Shown here: positions 16,994 to 24,975 of the stretch, one piece after another
Layout of the letters: every line of letters starts with the position of its first letter
How positions within the stretch are numbered: the first letter of the stretch is position 1
Assembly (NCBI GenBank): GCA_047722935.1
Contig: JBDNZS010000001.1
Coordinates: 81,356 to 145,355, forward strand
Direction of reading: 5' to 3'
DNA length: 64,000 nucleotides
DNA from: Ethanoligenens sp047722935
GTDB lineage: Bacteria > Bacillota > Clostridia > Oscillospirales > Ethanoligenentaceae
The notes under the pieces: model-generated
Told to the model about the DNA's origin: nothing
Database searches by the model: none
The model's input: the letters and a program-made list of their open reading frames with translations, nothing else
Translations under genes and position numbers: made by a program

Positions 16994-17407
16994 ATGGCCA
17001 ACAAGGCTGTTGCCAATAAAAAGGGCGCCACCGCCACGCGGAAACGCCGTGAGCGTAAGAACATTGACCGCGGAGCCGCACATATCCAGTCGACGTTCAA
17101 CAACACCATCGTCACCATCACGGACACACAGGGCAACTCAATCTCTTGGGCAAGCGCGGGTGGTTTGGGTTTCCGCGGTTCACGCAAAAGTTCTCCGTTT
17201 GCCGCGCAGATGGCTGCCGAAACCGCCGCAAAAGTGGCAATGGAACATGGCATGAAGACCATTGAAGTCTTCGTCAAAGGCCCGGGTTCCGGCCGTGAAG
17301 CGGCCATTCGTGCCTTGCAGGCTGCCGGACTGGAAGTCAACATGATTAAAGATGTGACTCCCATCCCGCACAATGGCTGCCGCCCGCCGAAAAGACGTCG
17401 CGTTTGA
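16994..17407 (+). CDS. rpsK: 30S ribosomal protein S11
   Basis: This 137-residue protein has HIQSTFNNTIVTITD and the C-terminal IKDVTPIPHNGCRPPKRRRV. It forms part of the platform near the mRNA exit. AAGGAGGG precedes the ATG. Confidence 0.97.
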   Translation: MANKAVANKKGATATRKRRERKNIDRGAAHIQSTFNNTIVTITDTQGNSISWASAGGLGFRGSRKSSPFAAQMAAETAAKVAMEHGMKTIEVFVKGPGSGREAAIRALQAAGLEVNMIKDVTPIPHNGCRPPKRRRV

Positions 17408-17434
17408 TTCAGAAACAGGAGGTGTGTTGAAACA

Positions 17435-18061
17435 ATGGCAAGATATACGGATTCCGTTTGCAAACTTTGCCGCCGGGAGGGTCAGAAACTGTTCCTGAAG
17501 GGCGAGCGCTGCTATTTGGATAAATGCTCCGTGGGCCGCCGCAGCTATGCGCCGGGCCAGCACGGACAGGATCGGAAAAAAGTGTCCGAATATGGCATCC
17601 AGCTGCGTGCAAAGCAGAAAGCCCGCCGGTATTACGGTGTGTTGGAACGTCAGTTCCGCCACTATTTTGAAATTGCAGAGTCTAAGCCCGGCATCACCGG
17701 TGAAAACCTGCTGCGCCTTCTGGAACTGCGGCTGGACAATGTGGTGTACCGCCTTGGCTTTGCCAGTTCCCACGCACAGAGCCGTCAGCTTGTGCGCCAC
17801 GGTCATTTTACCATCAATGGCAAAAAGGCGAACATCCCGTCCATGCGCGTGAAAGTCGGCGATGTGGTCACTGTGAAAGAGAGCAGCCGCTCCAACGAGT
17901 TCATTAAGAGCATCGTGGAAGCAAACGCCGCTCGTCCAGTGCCCAAGTGGCTGGAAGTTAATCGCGAGGCATTTTCGGGTACCGTGGCCGTATTGCCCAA
18001 CCGCGAAGACATCGACCTGTCGGTTGAAGAGCATCTCATCGTCGAGCTGTATTCCAAGTAA
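17435..18061 (+). CDS. rpsD: 30S ribosomal protein S4, zinc-binding type
   Basis: This 208-residue primary assembly protein has an N-terminal zinc motif (CKLCRR ... CYLDKC) followed by the S4 RNA-binding domain (LDNVVYRLGFASSHAQSRQL, around residues 95-115). In Bacillus, S4 represses its own synthesis, and here it is inside the alpha operon. CAGGAGGTG precedes the ATG. Confidence 0.97.
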   Translation: MARYTDSVCKLCRREGQKLFLKGERCYLDKCSVGRRSYAPGQHGQDRKKVSEYGIQLRAKQKARRYYGVLERQFRHYFEIAESKPGITGENLLRLLELRLDNVVYRLGFASSHAQSRQLVRHGHFTINGKKANIPSMRVKVGDVVTVKESSRSNEFIKSIVEANAARPVPKWLEVNREAFSGTVAVLPNREDIDLSVEEHLIVELYSK

Positions 18062-18103
18062 GGCGATGCCCTCGCAGCTTCACCGCATCGCGGCGAAGCA
18101 CAG

Positions 18104-18138
18104 CGAACCGCCTGCCGCGCGTTGGTGTGGCAGGTTCG
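18104..18138 (+). promoter_or_regulatory. Hairpin in the rpsD-rpoA intergenic leader
   Basis: CGAACCG-CCTGCC and GGCAGGTTCG can fold into a bulged 10-bp stem within an unusually long (130 bp) gap for this cluster. There is no T-run, so it is more likely a translational control or RNA-processing element ahead of rpoA than a terminator. Confidence 0.35.
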
Positions 18139-18192
18139 GTTTCAAGGATTCGATGCGGGCGCATATGCGCCTAACCGTCAGGAGGGTTGTTC

Positions 18193-19143
18193 ATGATTGA
18201 AATTGAGAAGCCGAGGATCGAAACGGCGGAGCTGACGGCAGACGGTTCTTATGGCCGTTTTGTCGTGGAGCCGCTGGAACGCGGTTATGGGACGACGTTG
18301 GGCAACAGCCTGCGCCGCGTGCTGCTTTCCTCGCTTCCGGGCGTGGCGGTGACACAAGTCAAGATCGATGGTGTGCAGCACGAGTTTTCGACTGTACCCG
18401 GCGTGAAAGAAGACGTCACCGAAATCATCCTCAACATTAAAGGCCTTACGGCCAAGCTGCATAGCGAAGGCCCAAAGGTTGTATATATTGACGCCGAAGG
18501 CGAGTGCAAAGTCACGGCAGGGGATATCAAGACCGACTCCGAAGTGGAAATCTTGGACCCCAACATGCACATTGCCACGTTAGCGGCGGGTGCCAAGCTG
18601 TATATGGAGATCACACTGGATAAAGGACGCGGCTATGTCGCGGCCGAGCGCAATAAGCAAACGCTCCAGCCTGCCATCGGGGTCATCCCGGTGGATTCCA
18701 TCTATACGCCGGTGCTGAAAGTGAACTATGCGGTGGAAAACACGCGTGTCGGCCAGATTACGGATTACGACAAGCTCACGCTTGAAGTATGGACGGACGC
18801 GACCATTTCCGCGAGGGAATCGGTTTCCATCGGTGCGAAAATCCTTAACGAACATCTAGGCCTTTTTGTGGCACTCTGCGCAGAAACGCAGTCCGCTGAG
18901 ATTATGGTCGAGAAGGACGATAAAAGCAAGGAAAAAGTGCTGGAGATGACGATTGAGGAGCTGGACCTTTCGGTGCGCTCATTCAATTGCCTCAAGCGCG
19001 CGGGCATCAATACGGTGGAGGACCTCATCAACCGCACGGAAGACGATATGATGAAGGTGCGCAACCTTGGCCGCAAATCGCTTGAGGAAGTCATCAGTAA
19101 GCTCAATTCGCTTGGGTTTTCTTTAAAAAGGGATGAGGAGTAA
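18193..19143 (+). CDS. rpoA: DNA-directed RNA polymerase alpha subunit
   Basis: This 316-residue protein nucleates RNA polymerase assembly. The N-terminal dimerisation domain (residues ~1-230) includes GYGTTLGNSLRRVLLSSLPG. The C-terminal DNA/activator-binding domain (~250-310) includes RSFNCLKRAGINTVEDL and NLGRKSLEEV. ATG 18193 follows AGGAGGG. A TTG two codons earlier is too close to the site. Confidence 0.98.
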   Translation: MIEIEKPRIETAELTADGSYGRFVVEPLERGYGTTLGNSLRRVLLSSLPGVAVTQVKIDGVQHEFSTVPGVKEDVTEIILNIKGLTAKLHSEGPKVVYIDAEGECKVTAGDIKTDSEVEILDPNMHIATLAAGAKLYMEITLDKGRGYVAAERNKQTLQPAIGVIPVDSIYTPVLKVNYAVENTRVGQITDYDKLTLEVWTDATISARESVSIGAKILNEHLGLFVALCAETQSAEIMVEKDDKSKEKVLEMTIEELDLSVRSFNCLKRAGINTVEDLINRTEDDMMKVRNLGRKSLEEVISKLNSLGFSLKRDEE

Positions 19144-19178
19144 CCAGTTCTCATCCCGCGCATAAAGGAGTGAGTGCA

Positions 19179-19520
19179 ATGCCCGGAACCAGAAAACTTG
19201 GCAGAGCGACCGACCACAGACTGGCAATGCTGCGTGCCATGGTGACGTTCCTGCTGGAAACCGGCAAGATCGAAACCACCTTGGCCAGAGCAAAAGAAGT
19301 CCGTTCGCTCGCCGAAAAAATGATCACGCTTGGCAAGGAAACGGATCTCCATTCCAAACGTCAGATCTATTCATTCGTCACTAAAGAAGCGGTATCTAAA
19401 AAAGTGATCGACGAACTTGGCCCGAAGTATAAAGAGGTCAACGGCGGTTACACCCGCATCTACAAGATTGGTCCCCGGCGCGGAGACGCGGCGGAAATGG
19501 CCATTATCGAATTGGTCTAA
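19179..19520 (+). CDS. rplQ: 50S ribosomal protein L17
   Basis: This 113-residue protein begins MPGTRKLGRATDHRLAMLR and ends GPRRGDAAEMAIIELV, both conserved. ATG 19179 follows AAAGGAG. It is the last gene of the cluster. The ecfA-ecfA-ecfT-truA-rplM-rpsI extension often found next in Firmicutes is absent here. Confidence 0.97.
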   Translation: MPGTRKLGRATDHRLAMLRAMVTFLLETGKIETTLARAKEVRSLAEKMITLGKETDLHSKRQIYSFVTKEAVSKKVIDELGPKYKEVNGGYTRIYKIGPRRGDAAEMAIIELV

Positions 19521-19521
19521 C

Positions 19522-19587
19522 AGACACACTTGGTGTCTTTCACGAGGCAAATGGAACCGGTTACGGTTTTGTTTGTCTTATTTTTTT
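19522..19587 (+). terminator. Terminator region after rplQ
   Basis: Two short hairpins occur in sequence: AGACAC/GTGTCT (19522-19538) and AACCG/CGGTT (19555-19568). The second is followed by a T-rich tract ending in seven T (to 19587). The stems are short, so termination may be partial. Confidence 0.45.
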
Positions 19588-19706
19588 GCCTGAACGCTTT
19601 GCAATGTGCGTCAGCAACAGAGGAGTTTGCTGACGCCGCGCATATTTGGCAGGCCGTGGTCTAAACTATGGATATACGATTGTTTCTGTTGTCAAAGGAG
19701 AAGACC

Positions 19707-19850
19707 ATGCCGGATAAATTTCAGCGTAAACAGGGCGGTGCCACCAAACAAAAAGGGCATACTGCGGCACCGGCGGGCGATCAGATTGGGGAAAACCCAC
19801 AAGAAGGCCGTTGGGCTAAAGAGCAGGGCGAAAAGAAAAATCAGAAATAA
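19707..19850 (+). CDS. Small, highly polar protein (47 residues)
   Basis: The frame is supported by AAAGGAG six bases before the ATG and by a strong hairpin just after the stop. The protein is rich in Lys, Gln, Gly and Glu, with no hydrophobic segment (starts MPDKFQRKQGG, ends KEQGEKKNQK), so it is probably disordered and cytoplasmic. I do not recognise a family. It is separated from rplQ by 186 bp and probably has its own promoter. Confidence 0.55.
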   Translation: MPDKFQRKQGGATKQKGHTAAPAGDQIGENPQEGRWAKEQGEKKNQK

Positions 19851-19860
19851 ACGCATACAA

Positions 19861-19895
19861 ATACACCCGCCGGTTATCTTTACCGGCGGGTGTAT
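19861..19895. terminator. Bidirectional terminator between convergent genes
   Basis: A 13-bp perfect stem, ATACACCCGCCGG with CCGGCGGGTGTAT, lies between the small + gene and the leftward oxidoreductase gene. Neither side has a long T-run, but the stem is very stable. Confidence 0.65.
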
Positions 19896-19923
19896 TCTTG
19901 TGTCAAAGTTTAAAGCAGTGCTG

Positions 19924-20397
19924 TTAGTGTTTTTGCAGGCGTTTGGCGGTAAAAGCCGATGCGGTTACTTGAAAGACCGTGACGGCTTTCACCATGCGGG
20001 GGTCAAAAGAGTAGGATTCCTCAGCGTGGTACTGCCGCATAATGCAAGTGAGTGCGTGCAGTTTCTGGTCATCGGCGACTAGTTTGGCAAAGCCACGCCC
20101 TATAATACTTTCATACTCCATACTGTAGTTGCAGGCTTTTTCCGCTTCCAGCAGTCGGTGTGAGCAGTCCATCTCAAACCCAACCTGTGGATGTGCGGCC
20201 ATGCGTTCCAGTTTTTCACCGGAATTGGAAGAATGAAAATAAAGGACCAGCGTGCCGTCTATCCACTCAAAGCCAAAGTTCATAGGAACAATATAGGGTG
20301 CTTCTGTATCGTAGAAAGCCAGTCGGCAGACATCGCAGCGGCGTATGATATCCAATTGTTCGTCCAGATCAGTTACTTCACGGTCGTTCCTTCTCAT
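19924..20397 (-). CDS. Pyridoxamine 5'-phosphate oxidase-fold flavoprotein (NimA-like)
   Basis: This 157-residue protein resembles the FMN-binding split-barrel family: MRRNDREV at the start, CRLAFYDTEAPYIVPMNFGF, then LYFHSSNSGEKLERMAAHPQVGFE. Related proteins include 5-nitroimidazole reductases (NimA) and many uncharacterised flavoenzymes, so the substrate is open. The ATG at 20397 was chosen because the GTG at 20412 lies within the GGAG ribosome-binding site. It is leftward, downstream of mtnN with a 34-bp gap, probably co-transcribed. Confidence 0.8.
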   Translation of the reverse strand: MRRNDREVTDLDEQLDIIRRCDVCRLAFYDTEAPYIVPMNFGFEWIDGTLVLYFHSSNSGEKLERMAAHPQVGFEMDCSHRLLEAEKACNYSMEYESIIGRGFAKLVADDQKLHALTCIMRQYHAEESYSFDPRMVKAVTVFQVTASAFTAKRLQKH

Positions 20398-20431
20398 ATG
20401 TTTATGCTCCACTCGAAAAATAGTATATACT

Positions 20432-21118
20432 TTAAATGGTGTTTAGGATGCCTTCTACCACATGGTTGGATTGGATGGAGGCTTTCTTTTCAAACTCCGC
20501 ATACGCCATGGGGGCAGCTTCGTCGGCCAGATCGGAAATGGTGCGCACGATTAGGAATGGCACTTCATTTAAAAAACAAACGTGTCCGATGGCGGCGCCT
20601 TCCATTTCACAGCAAACACCACCCAGTTCTTCACGGATGCGTGATTTGGTTTCACCTGCTTCCACGAAGCAGTCACCGGATGCGATATGCCCGACGCGGA
20701 AATGCTCTACTTCCGGAGTGGCTTCACAGACCGATTGAGCGATCTCAATCAGCCGCTTGTCGCAAGTGAATTGCTCGTGGAACGGGTAATACTTTTGCAG
20801 CAAAGAGGCGGGGTTGAAGTCGTGATAAAAGACCTCGTCGCCGATAACCACATCCAACGTGTGCAAGTCTTTGGCAATACCGCCCGCGATACCCATGTTG
20901 ATGATGCAATCTACCTGAAATGCGTCAATCAAATGCTGCGCAGTCGCGGCGGCGTTGACCTTGCCGATGCCGCTGCATGCAAAAAAGACGCGGTTTTCGC
21001 TGAAAGTGCCTTCCCATATTTTGTAGAAATGCGGGGTAGCAAGTGGTTTTGCCCCGCACTTTTGGATGATGCTTTCGATTTCGACCGGCATGGCCGATAA
21101 CACACCAATTTTTGCCAC
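20432..21118 (-). CDS. mtnN: 5'-methylthioadenosine/S-adenosylhomocysteine nucleosidase
   Basis: This 228-residue enzyme hydrolyses MTA and SAH to adenine and the thioribose or ribosylhomocysteine. It feeds methionine salvage and the activated methyl cycle. Motifs include MAKIGVLSAMPVEIE, SGIGKVNAAA, MEGAAIGHVC (catalytic Glu region) and RTISDLAD with the catalytic Asp. Length and termini match the family. Confidence 0.94.
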   Translation of the reverse strand: MAKIGVLSAMPVEIESIIQKCGAKPLATPHFYKIWEGTFSENRVFFACSGIGKVNAAATAQHLIDAFQVDCIINMGIAGGIAKDLHTLDVVIGDEVFYHDFNPASLLQKYYPFHEQFTCDKRLIEIAQSVCEATPEVEHFRVGHIASGDCFVEAGETKSRIREELGGVCCEMEGAAIGHVCFLNEVPFLIVRTISDLADEAAPMAYAEFEKKASIQSNHVVEGILNTI

Positions 21119-21277
21119 ACTATCACCTTCCGTTTATTCATATCCATACGTTTTACACAATTGGGCAGAGAAAATCCGACAATACCTTTTTATTATACCA
21201 TTCATATCCGGGAAAATCAAAAAACAACACGATGGTGATGTCTGTTGATAGAAATTCTTATAAATGCCGAAAAAGAG

Positions 21278-21306
21278 TTGCACAAATCTGTAAAGTATTT
21301 TATGAT
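21278..21306 (+). promoter_or_regulatory. Promoter of glnA
   Basis: TTGCAC (21278-21283), 17-nt spacer, TATGAT (21301-21306). It lies in the 300-bp gap between mtnN and glnA and gives a leader of about 105 nt. The rest of the gap upstream is AT-rich and shows nothing else. Confidence 0.65.
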
Positions 21307-21376
21307 AGTATAAATAGCCGTATGGGCCGTGTATAAAGGCGACGTTTGATTTGCGAGGATATCCTGCGAAGCGGAT

Positions 21377-21413
21377 GTCTGGCAAAGGCAGACGCTGTTT
21401 GCCAATGAGGAGG
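21377..21413 (+). promoter_or_regulatory. Two mutually exclusive hairpins just before the glnA ribosome-binding site
   Basis: GTCTG (21377-21381) can pair with CAGAC (21389-21393), or GGCAAA (21381-21386) can pair with TTTGCC (21398-21403). The two folds exclude each other, and the GAGGAGGG site follows directly (21406-21413). This is a plausible target for RNA-level control, perhaps by the ANTAR protein encoded downstream. There is no T-run, so translation rather than termination would be affected. Confidence 0.35.
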
Positions 21414-21420
21414 GTAAAAA

Positions 21421-22740
21421 TTGGATCGCGAAGATGTATTTCAGTTCATAGAAGAAAACGATGTGAAGTTTATTCGATTCCAGTTTACCGATATCGGCGG
21501 AATCATGAAGAATATCGCCATCAATTCATCTAATATGGAAAGCGCGTTGGACGGCGTTTTGTTTGATGGGTTTGCGGTGGATGGATTTTCCAGGTCCGAA
21601 GAATCCGAGATGCTTTTGGTGCCGGAACTGGACACGCTGAATGTTTTTCCGTGGCGGCCGCAACAAGGGAAAGTCGTGCGGTTTATCTGCGATGTACTTT
21701 CTCAGGATGGCACACCATTTGAGGGAGATCCGCGCTATATTCTGAAAAAGATGGTGGACAATGCTGCCGCCAAAGGATATACATTTTTAGTGGAACCGGA
21801 GTGTGAGTTTTTCTTATTCCATACGGATGAACACGGTCTGCCGGCTACCCAAACGCATGACACGGCGGGATATTTCGATCTGGCCCCCATTGATCTGGGA
21901 GAAAACGCGCGGCGCGAGGTATGCCTGGCACTGGAAAACATGGGGTTTGTGGTCGAGTCCAGCCACCATGAGGTATCGGCCGGACAGCATGAAATTGATT
22001 TCCGCTATGACGACGCGTTAAAAACAGCGGATAATATCGAGACTTTCAAGATGGTCGTCAAAATTATTGCACAGAAGCATGGGCTGCACGCTACATTTAT
22101 GCCTAAGCCGCTGAATAATGAGGCCGGTTCGGGGATGCACATCAATATGTCGCTGGTGAAAAACGACCACGATGTGTTTGCTGATCCGAATGACGAGTTG
22201 GGGCTTTCTAAAGAGGGATACTATTTTATTGGCGGGGTGATGAAACACATTCGGGGATTAACCGCTTTGTTTAATCCGCTGGTCAATTCCTATAAACGGC
22301 TGGTGCCGGGAAATGAGGCGCCGGCTTACATTGTGTGGGCAAGGAAGAACCGTGGCCCGTTGGTCCGAATCCCTGCCAAAAAGAATGAACATGCCCGCAT
22401 CGAGCTGCTCAGCCCAGATGCCACCTGCAACCCGTATCTGTCGTTGGCCGCACTGCTTGGCGCAGGGCTTGAAGGAATCGAAAAAAAGATCTTGCCGCCG
22501 CCGGAGTTGAAAGTTAATATTCAAGATATGACATTGCATGAGATCCAAGCTGCCGGGTTGGAGCGTTTGCCTGCTTCTTTGGGAGAAGCGCTCACGGCAC
22601 TGGAGCAGGATACACTGTTGCAGGAAATTCTGGGGAAACATGCATTCAACAGCTATTTGAAAACCAAGCGCGCTGAATGGGATGCGTATAACCAGACGGT
22701 GCATCCATGGGAAGTTGACCGTTACCTGTCCATCTATTGA
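21421..22740 (+). CDS. glnA: Glutamine synthetase type I
   Basis: This 439-residue enzyme forms glutamine from glutamate, ammonia and ATP. It starts at TTG 21421 behind GAGGAGGG with MDREDVFQFIEEND. Conserved pieces are the beta-Grasp domain to ~residue 105, EPECEFFLF (metal Glu), the ATP-site signature KPLNNEAGSGMH, and NPYLSLAALLGAG. The length is that of the GSI-alpha group, without the adenylylation-type extension. An ANTAR regulator follows 63 bp downstream. Confidence 0.96.
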   Translation: MDREDVFQFIEENDVKFIRFQFTDIGGIMKNIAINSSNMESALDGVLFDGFAVDGFSRSEESEMLLVPELDTLNVFPWRPQQGKVVRFICDVLSQDGTPFEGDPRYILKKMVDNAAAKGYTFLVEPECEFFLFHTDEHGLPATQTHDTAGYFDLAPIDLGENARREVCLALENMGFVVESSHHEVSAGQHEIDFRYDDALKTADNIETFKMVVKIIAQKHGLHATFMPKPLNNEAGSGMHINMSLVKNDHDVFADPNDELGLSKEGYYFIGGVMKHIRGLTALFNPLVNSYKRLVPGNEAPAYIVWARKNRGPLVRIPAKKNEHARIELLSPDATCNPYLSLAALLGAGLEGIEKKILPPPELKVNIQDMTLHEIQAAGLERLPASLGEALTALEQDTLLQEILGKHAFNSYLKTKRAEWDAYNQTVHPWEVDRYLSIY

Positions 22741-22803
22741 GTAAACGGTGCGGAAGCGGATACTGATCCTTTTCGCGTAAACCATACATTTGGAGGGTGT
22801 ATA

Positions 22804-23349
22804 TTGAATGACGGGATGCTTGTCGTATGTGGGCAGCGTACTTTCTGTAAAAATCTGTGTGATCTGATTACTTCGTCGATTGCAATTCATCCCTCGGTAG
22901 CTGTATCGGGCGCAGAGGCCCGCCGCAAAACGTCTATGAGTGAAATGAATGCCGTTTTGCTTGCGGGGAAACTGCCTGATGAAAATGTGCTGGATTTGGC
23001 ATTGGAACTCGCACAGGGCGGCGTGAACGGTGTCATGATTGTCATAGACCGTGGCGCACTTTTTGAGGCGCATGAGGTGCTGGATGGCAGCGGCGTAACC
23101 ATTCTGGCCAATCCGCTGACCAAGGACGCACTGATACAGGCGATTCGCCTCGTGATGAAAGTGGCGGAGGGCGGCGGTACGCTCGACCGCGCCAAACTGA
23201 TGCTGGTGCAGATGAAAGGGTGGACAGAGCCGCAGGCACACCGGTATATCCAGAAACTGAGCATGGATAAACGCCTGCCGCGTGAACTGGCCGCACAAAT
23301 CGTCATCAAGGCGCTCAATCGGGAGCAGCAGGAAAAAGAAGAATCATAA
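22804..23349 (+). CDS. ANTAR-domain RNA-binding antiterminator-type regulator
   Basis: This 181-residue protein has an N-terminal receiver-like region (residues ~1-115) without an obvious phospho-acceptor Asp motif. A C-terminal ANTAR helical domain follows (AKLMLVQMKGWTEPQAHRYI, then SMDKRLPRELAAQIVI). ANTAR proteins bind paired RNA hairpins and prevent termination. The glnA-ANTAR pairing recurs in Clostridia and suggests nitrogen control. It starts at TTG 22804, with GGAGGG upstream. A terminator follows. Confidence 0.88.
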   Translation: MNDGMLVVCGQRTFCKNLCDLITSSIAIHPSVAVSGAEARRKTSMSEMNAVLLAGKLPDENVLDLALELAQGGVNGVMIVIDRGALFEAHEVLDGSGVTILANPLTKDALIQAIRLVMKVAEGGGTLDRAKLMLVQMKGWTEPQAHRYIQKLSMDKRLPRELAAQIVIKALNREQQEKEES

Positions 23350-23353
23350 TAAA

Positions 23354-23388
23354 GGGCCGTGTTTTTTTGACACGGCTCTTGCATTTCT
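23354..23388 (+). terminator. Terminator of the glnA-ANTAR unit
   Basis: GGGCCGTGT and ACACGGCTC form a 9-bp stem with one G-T pair around a T-rich loop, followed by TTGCATTTCT. Confidence 0.6.
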
Positions 23389-23391
23389 AAA

Positions 23392-23418
23392 ACTTGTTCT
23401 ATATAATATATAACAAGT
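23392..23418 (+). promoter_or_regulatory. Candidate operator of the second YtrA-type repressor
   Basis: ACTTGTT (23392-23398) and AACAAGT (23412-23418) form a perfect inverted repeat around a 13-bp AT-rich centre that contains a TATAAT-like -10 box. It lies 21 bp before the gntR-type gene, consistent with autorepression. Confidence 0.6.
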
Positions 23419-23439
23419 AGAATGAATTGGAGGGACGCT

Positions 23440-23826
23440 ATGCTCTTAAAAATTGATTTCTTATCAGAAGAACCTATCTATATGCAGATTCGCAACCAGA
23501 TTGTTGTGGGGATTGCGTCCGGTAACCTCCGCGACGGCGACGCATTGCCGTCTGTGCGCACGTTGGGAGAGGAGATTGGGGTAAATCTGCACACTGTCAA
23601 CAAAGCTTATAAATTACTCCAAAAGGAGGGATTCATTACATTGGCACGCAGCCGGGGTGCGGTAGTGCACGCGGGCAATGCCGCGCGGAATGCGGCGGAT
23701 TTTCTCCAGACAGCAGAGGGGACGATGCGCAATATCGTTTCCGAGGCCGTCACACGTCATGTGGACCGTGTATGGCTTCACCATTTGGTCAACGCGTTGT
23801 ATGACGAATTTGACGGACCTAAATAG
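23440..23826 (+). CDS. GntR-family regulator, YtrA subfamily
   Basis: This 128-residue protein has an N-terminal winged helix (EEPIYMQIRNQIVVGIASG, then LPSVRTLGEEIGVNLHTVNKAYK) and a short C-terminal helix. The ATG at 23440 follows GGAGGG, and the ORF's earlier Met has no site. As first gene of a cassette with two membrane-protein genes behind a palindromic operator, it probably represses that cassette. The signal is unknown. Confidence 0.9.
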   Translation: MLLKIDFLSEEPIYMQIRNQIVVGIASGNLRDGDALPSVRTLGEEIGVNLHTVNKAYKLLQKEGFITLARSRGAVVHAGNAARNAADFLQTAEGTMRNIVSEAVTRHVDRVWLHHLVNALYDEFDGPK

Positions 23827-23871
23827 ACAGATTGCAATTGTTTCTTTATTGACACGAAAGGAAGAACAGAG

Positions 23872-24951
23872 ATGAGTGGCTCTTTATGGGCGATGTGGCT
23901 GATTTATCCGCCCATTGCCGCACTTTGTATCGCGCAGCCGTGGTTTTCCAGACGAAATGTCTTGTTTAGCGTGGTTTTTGGCGACACGGAGGTCTGGCAT
24001 CGGCAGGAAATGCGCGCGGTGCGTAAGCAATATCTGATTCGGTCGGTTGTGCTTTGTGCCGTTATTGGGGTGGCAGGGCTGGTTTGGAGCCTGTGGGTTC
24101 CTCTGTTGACCGCAGTTGCCATAAATACCGGTGTGGTGTTTGCCATGATTGTAGGGGAGGGTGTGCTGTTCATCTTGGCACGCGCGAAAGTCCGCCGGTT
24201 CAAGGCAAGCCTCCAGACGGACGGTACACTGGTTACCGATCAAATTACGGTGGAGACAGGGATGCCGGAGCGGCAGGCTGTGCTGCACGCCGCATGGGTA
24301 CTTTTGCTTGTTCCGATGCTCTGCGCGGCGGTTTTGCTTGCGGTGCTGGGGTATCCGCATTTGCCCACACATATCCCCACACATTATGGCTGGTCGGGCG
24401 TGCCGGACGCTTTTTCACTCAAATCATGGGGTGTGGTTTTGTTTCCGCTTTTCATTCATGTGGCAATTGCCGCCATGATTGCTGTTTCTTTCTTATTTGT
24501 GCGGCACGCGCCAGCATCGGTGCGCGGAAATCCCCAGGCCGCACCCGGCTCTGTCTTTTATCGCAAGGTGATGGCGTTTCTATTGTTGGCCACCGGTTTG
24601 CTGGCGCAGGTCATTTTCCTGTTGATTCAGATCCGCCAGCTGGTGGTTTTCCCGATGATATGGGTCAGTGTGAGCAGCATTCTGTGCGGTTTGTCTGCCA
24701 TCATAATGATGATTGTTTATGTGAGACTGGTGCGTGTCAAAAAGCCGCATGGCGATATTCTGGATGATGACGCAAAGTGGGTGCTGGGGATGTTTTACTA
24801 TAACCCTGGTGATCCATCGATTTTTGTGGAAAAACGGGCGGGCATCGGCTATACCATGAATTTCGCCCGCCCGCTTGCATGGTTTTTTCTCGTTGGCATC
24901 TTGGTGTTTGTGATAGGCACCTTGGTATTTTCCTTTCATATTAAAAAATGA
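23872..24951 (+). CDS. DUF1648/DUF5808-like membrane protein
   Basis: This 359-residue protein has seven or so transmembrane segments. The central part contains the DUF1648-type segment IPTHYGWSGVPDAF. The C-terminal part has WVLGMFYYNPGDPSIFVEKR followed by GYTMNFARP, the pattern of DUF5808. Related proteins occur with YtrA/GntR repressors and with SdpI-type immunity proteins. A protective or sensing role in the envelope is possible but unproven. GAAAGGAAGA precedes the ATG. Confidence 0.75.
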   Translation: MSGSLWAMWLIYPPIAALCIAQPWFSRRNVLFSVVFGDTEVWHRQEMRAVRKQYLIRSVVLCAVIGVAGLVWSLWVPLLTAVAINTGVVFAMIVGEGVLFILARAKVRRFKASLQTDGTLVTDQITVETGMPERQAVLHAAWVLLLVPMLCAAVLLAVLGYPHLPTHIPTHYGWSGVPDAFSLKSWGVVLFPLFIHVAIAAMIAVSFLFVRHAPASVRGNPQAAPGSVFYRKVMAFLLLATGLLAQVIFLLIQIRQLVVFPMIWVSVSSILCGLSAIIMMIVYVRLVRVKKPHGDILDDDAKWVLGMFYYNPGDPSIFVEKRAGIGYTMNFARPLAWFFLVGILVFVIGTLVFSFHIKK

Positions 24952-24975
24952 CAATGAATGAGGAGACGATTTAGA

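Noticed and set aside
22258..23298. 346-codon open frame on the minus strand
   Set aside because: It is antisense to glnA and the ANTAR gene and has no protein-like features.
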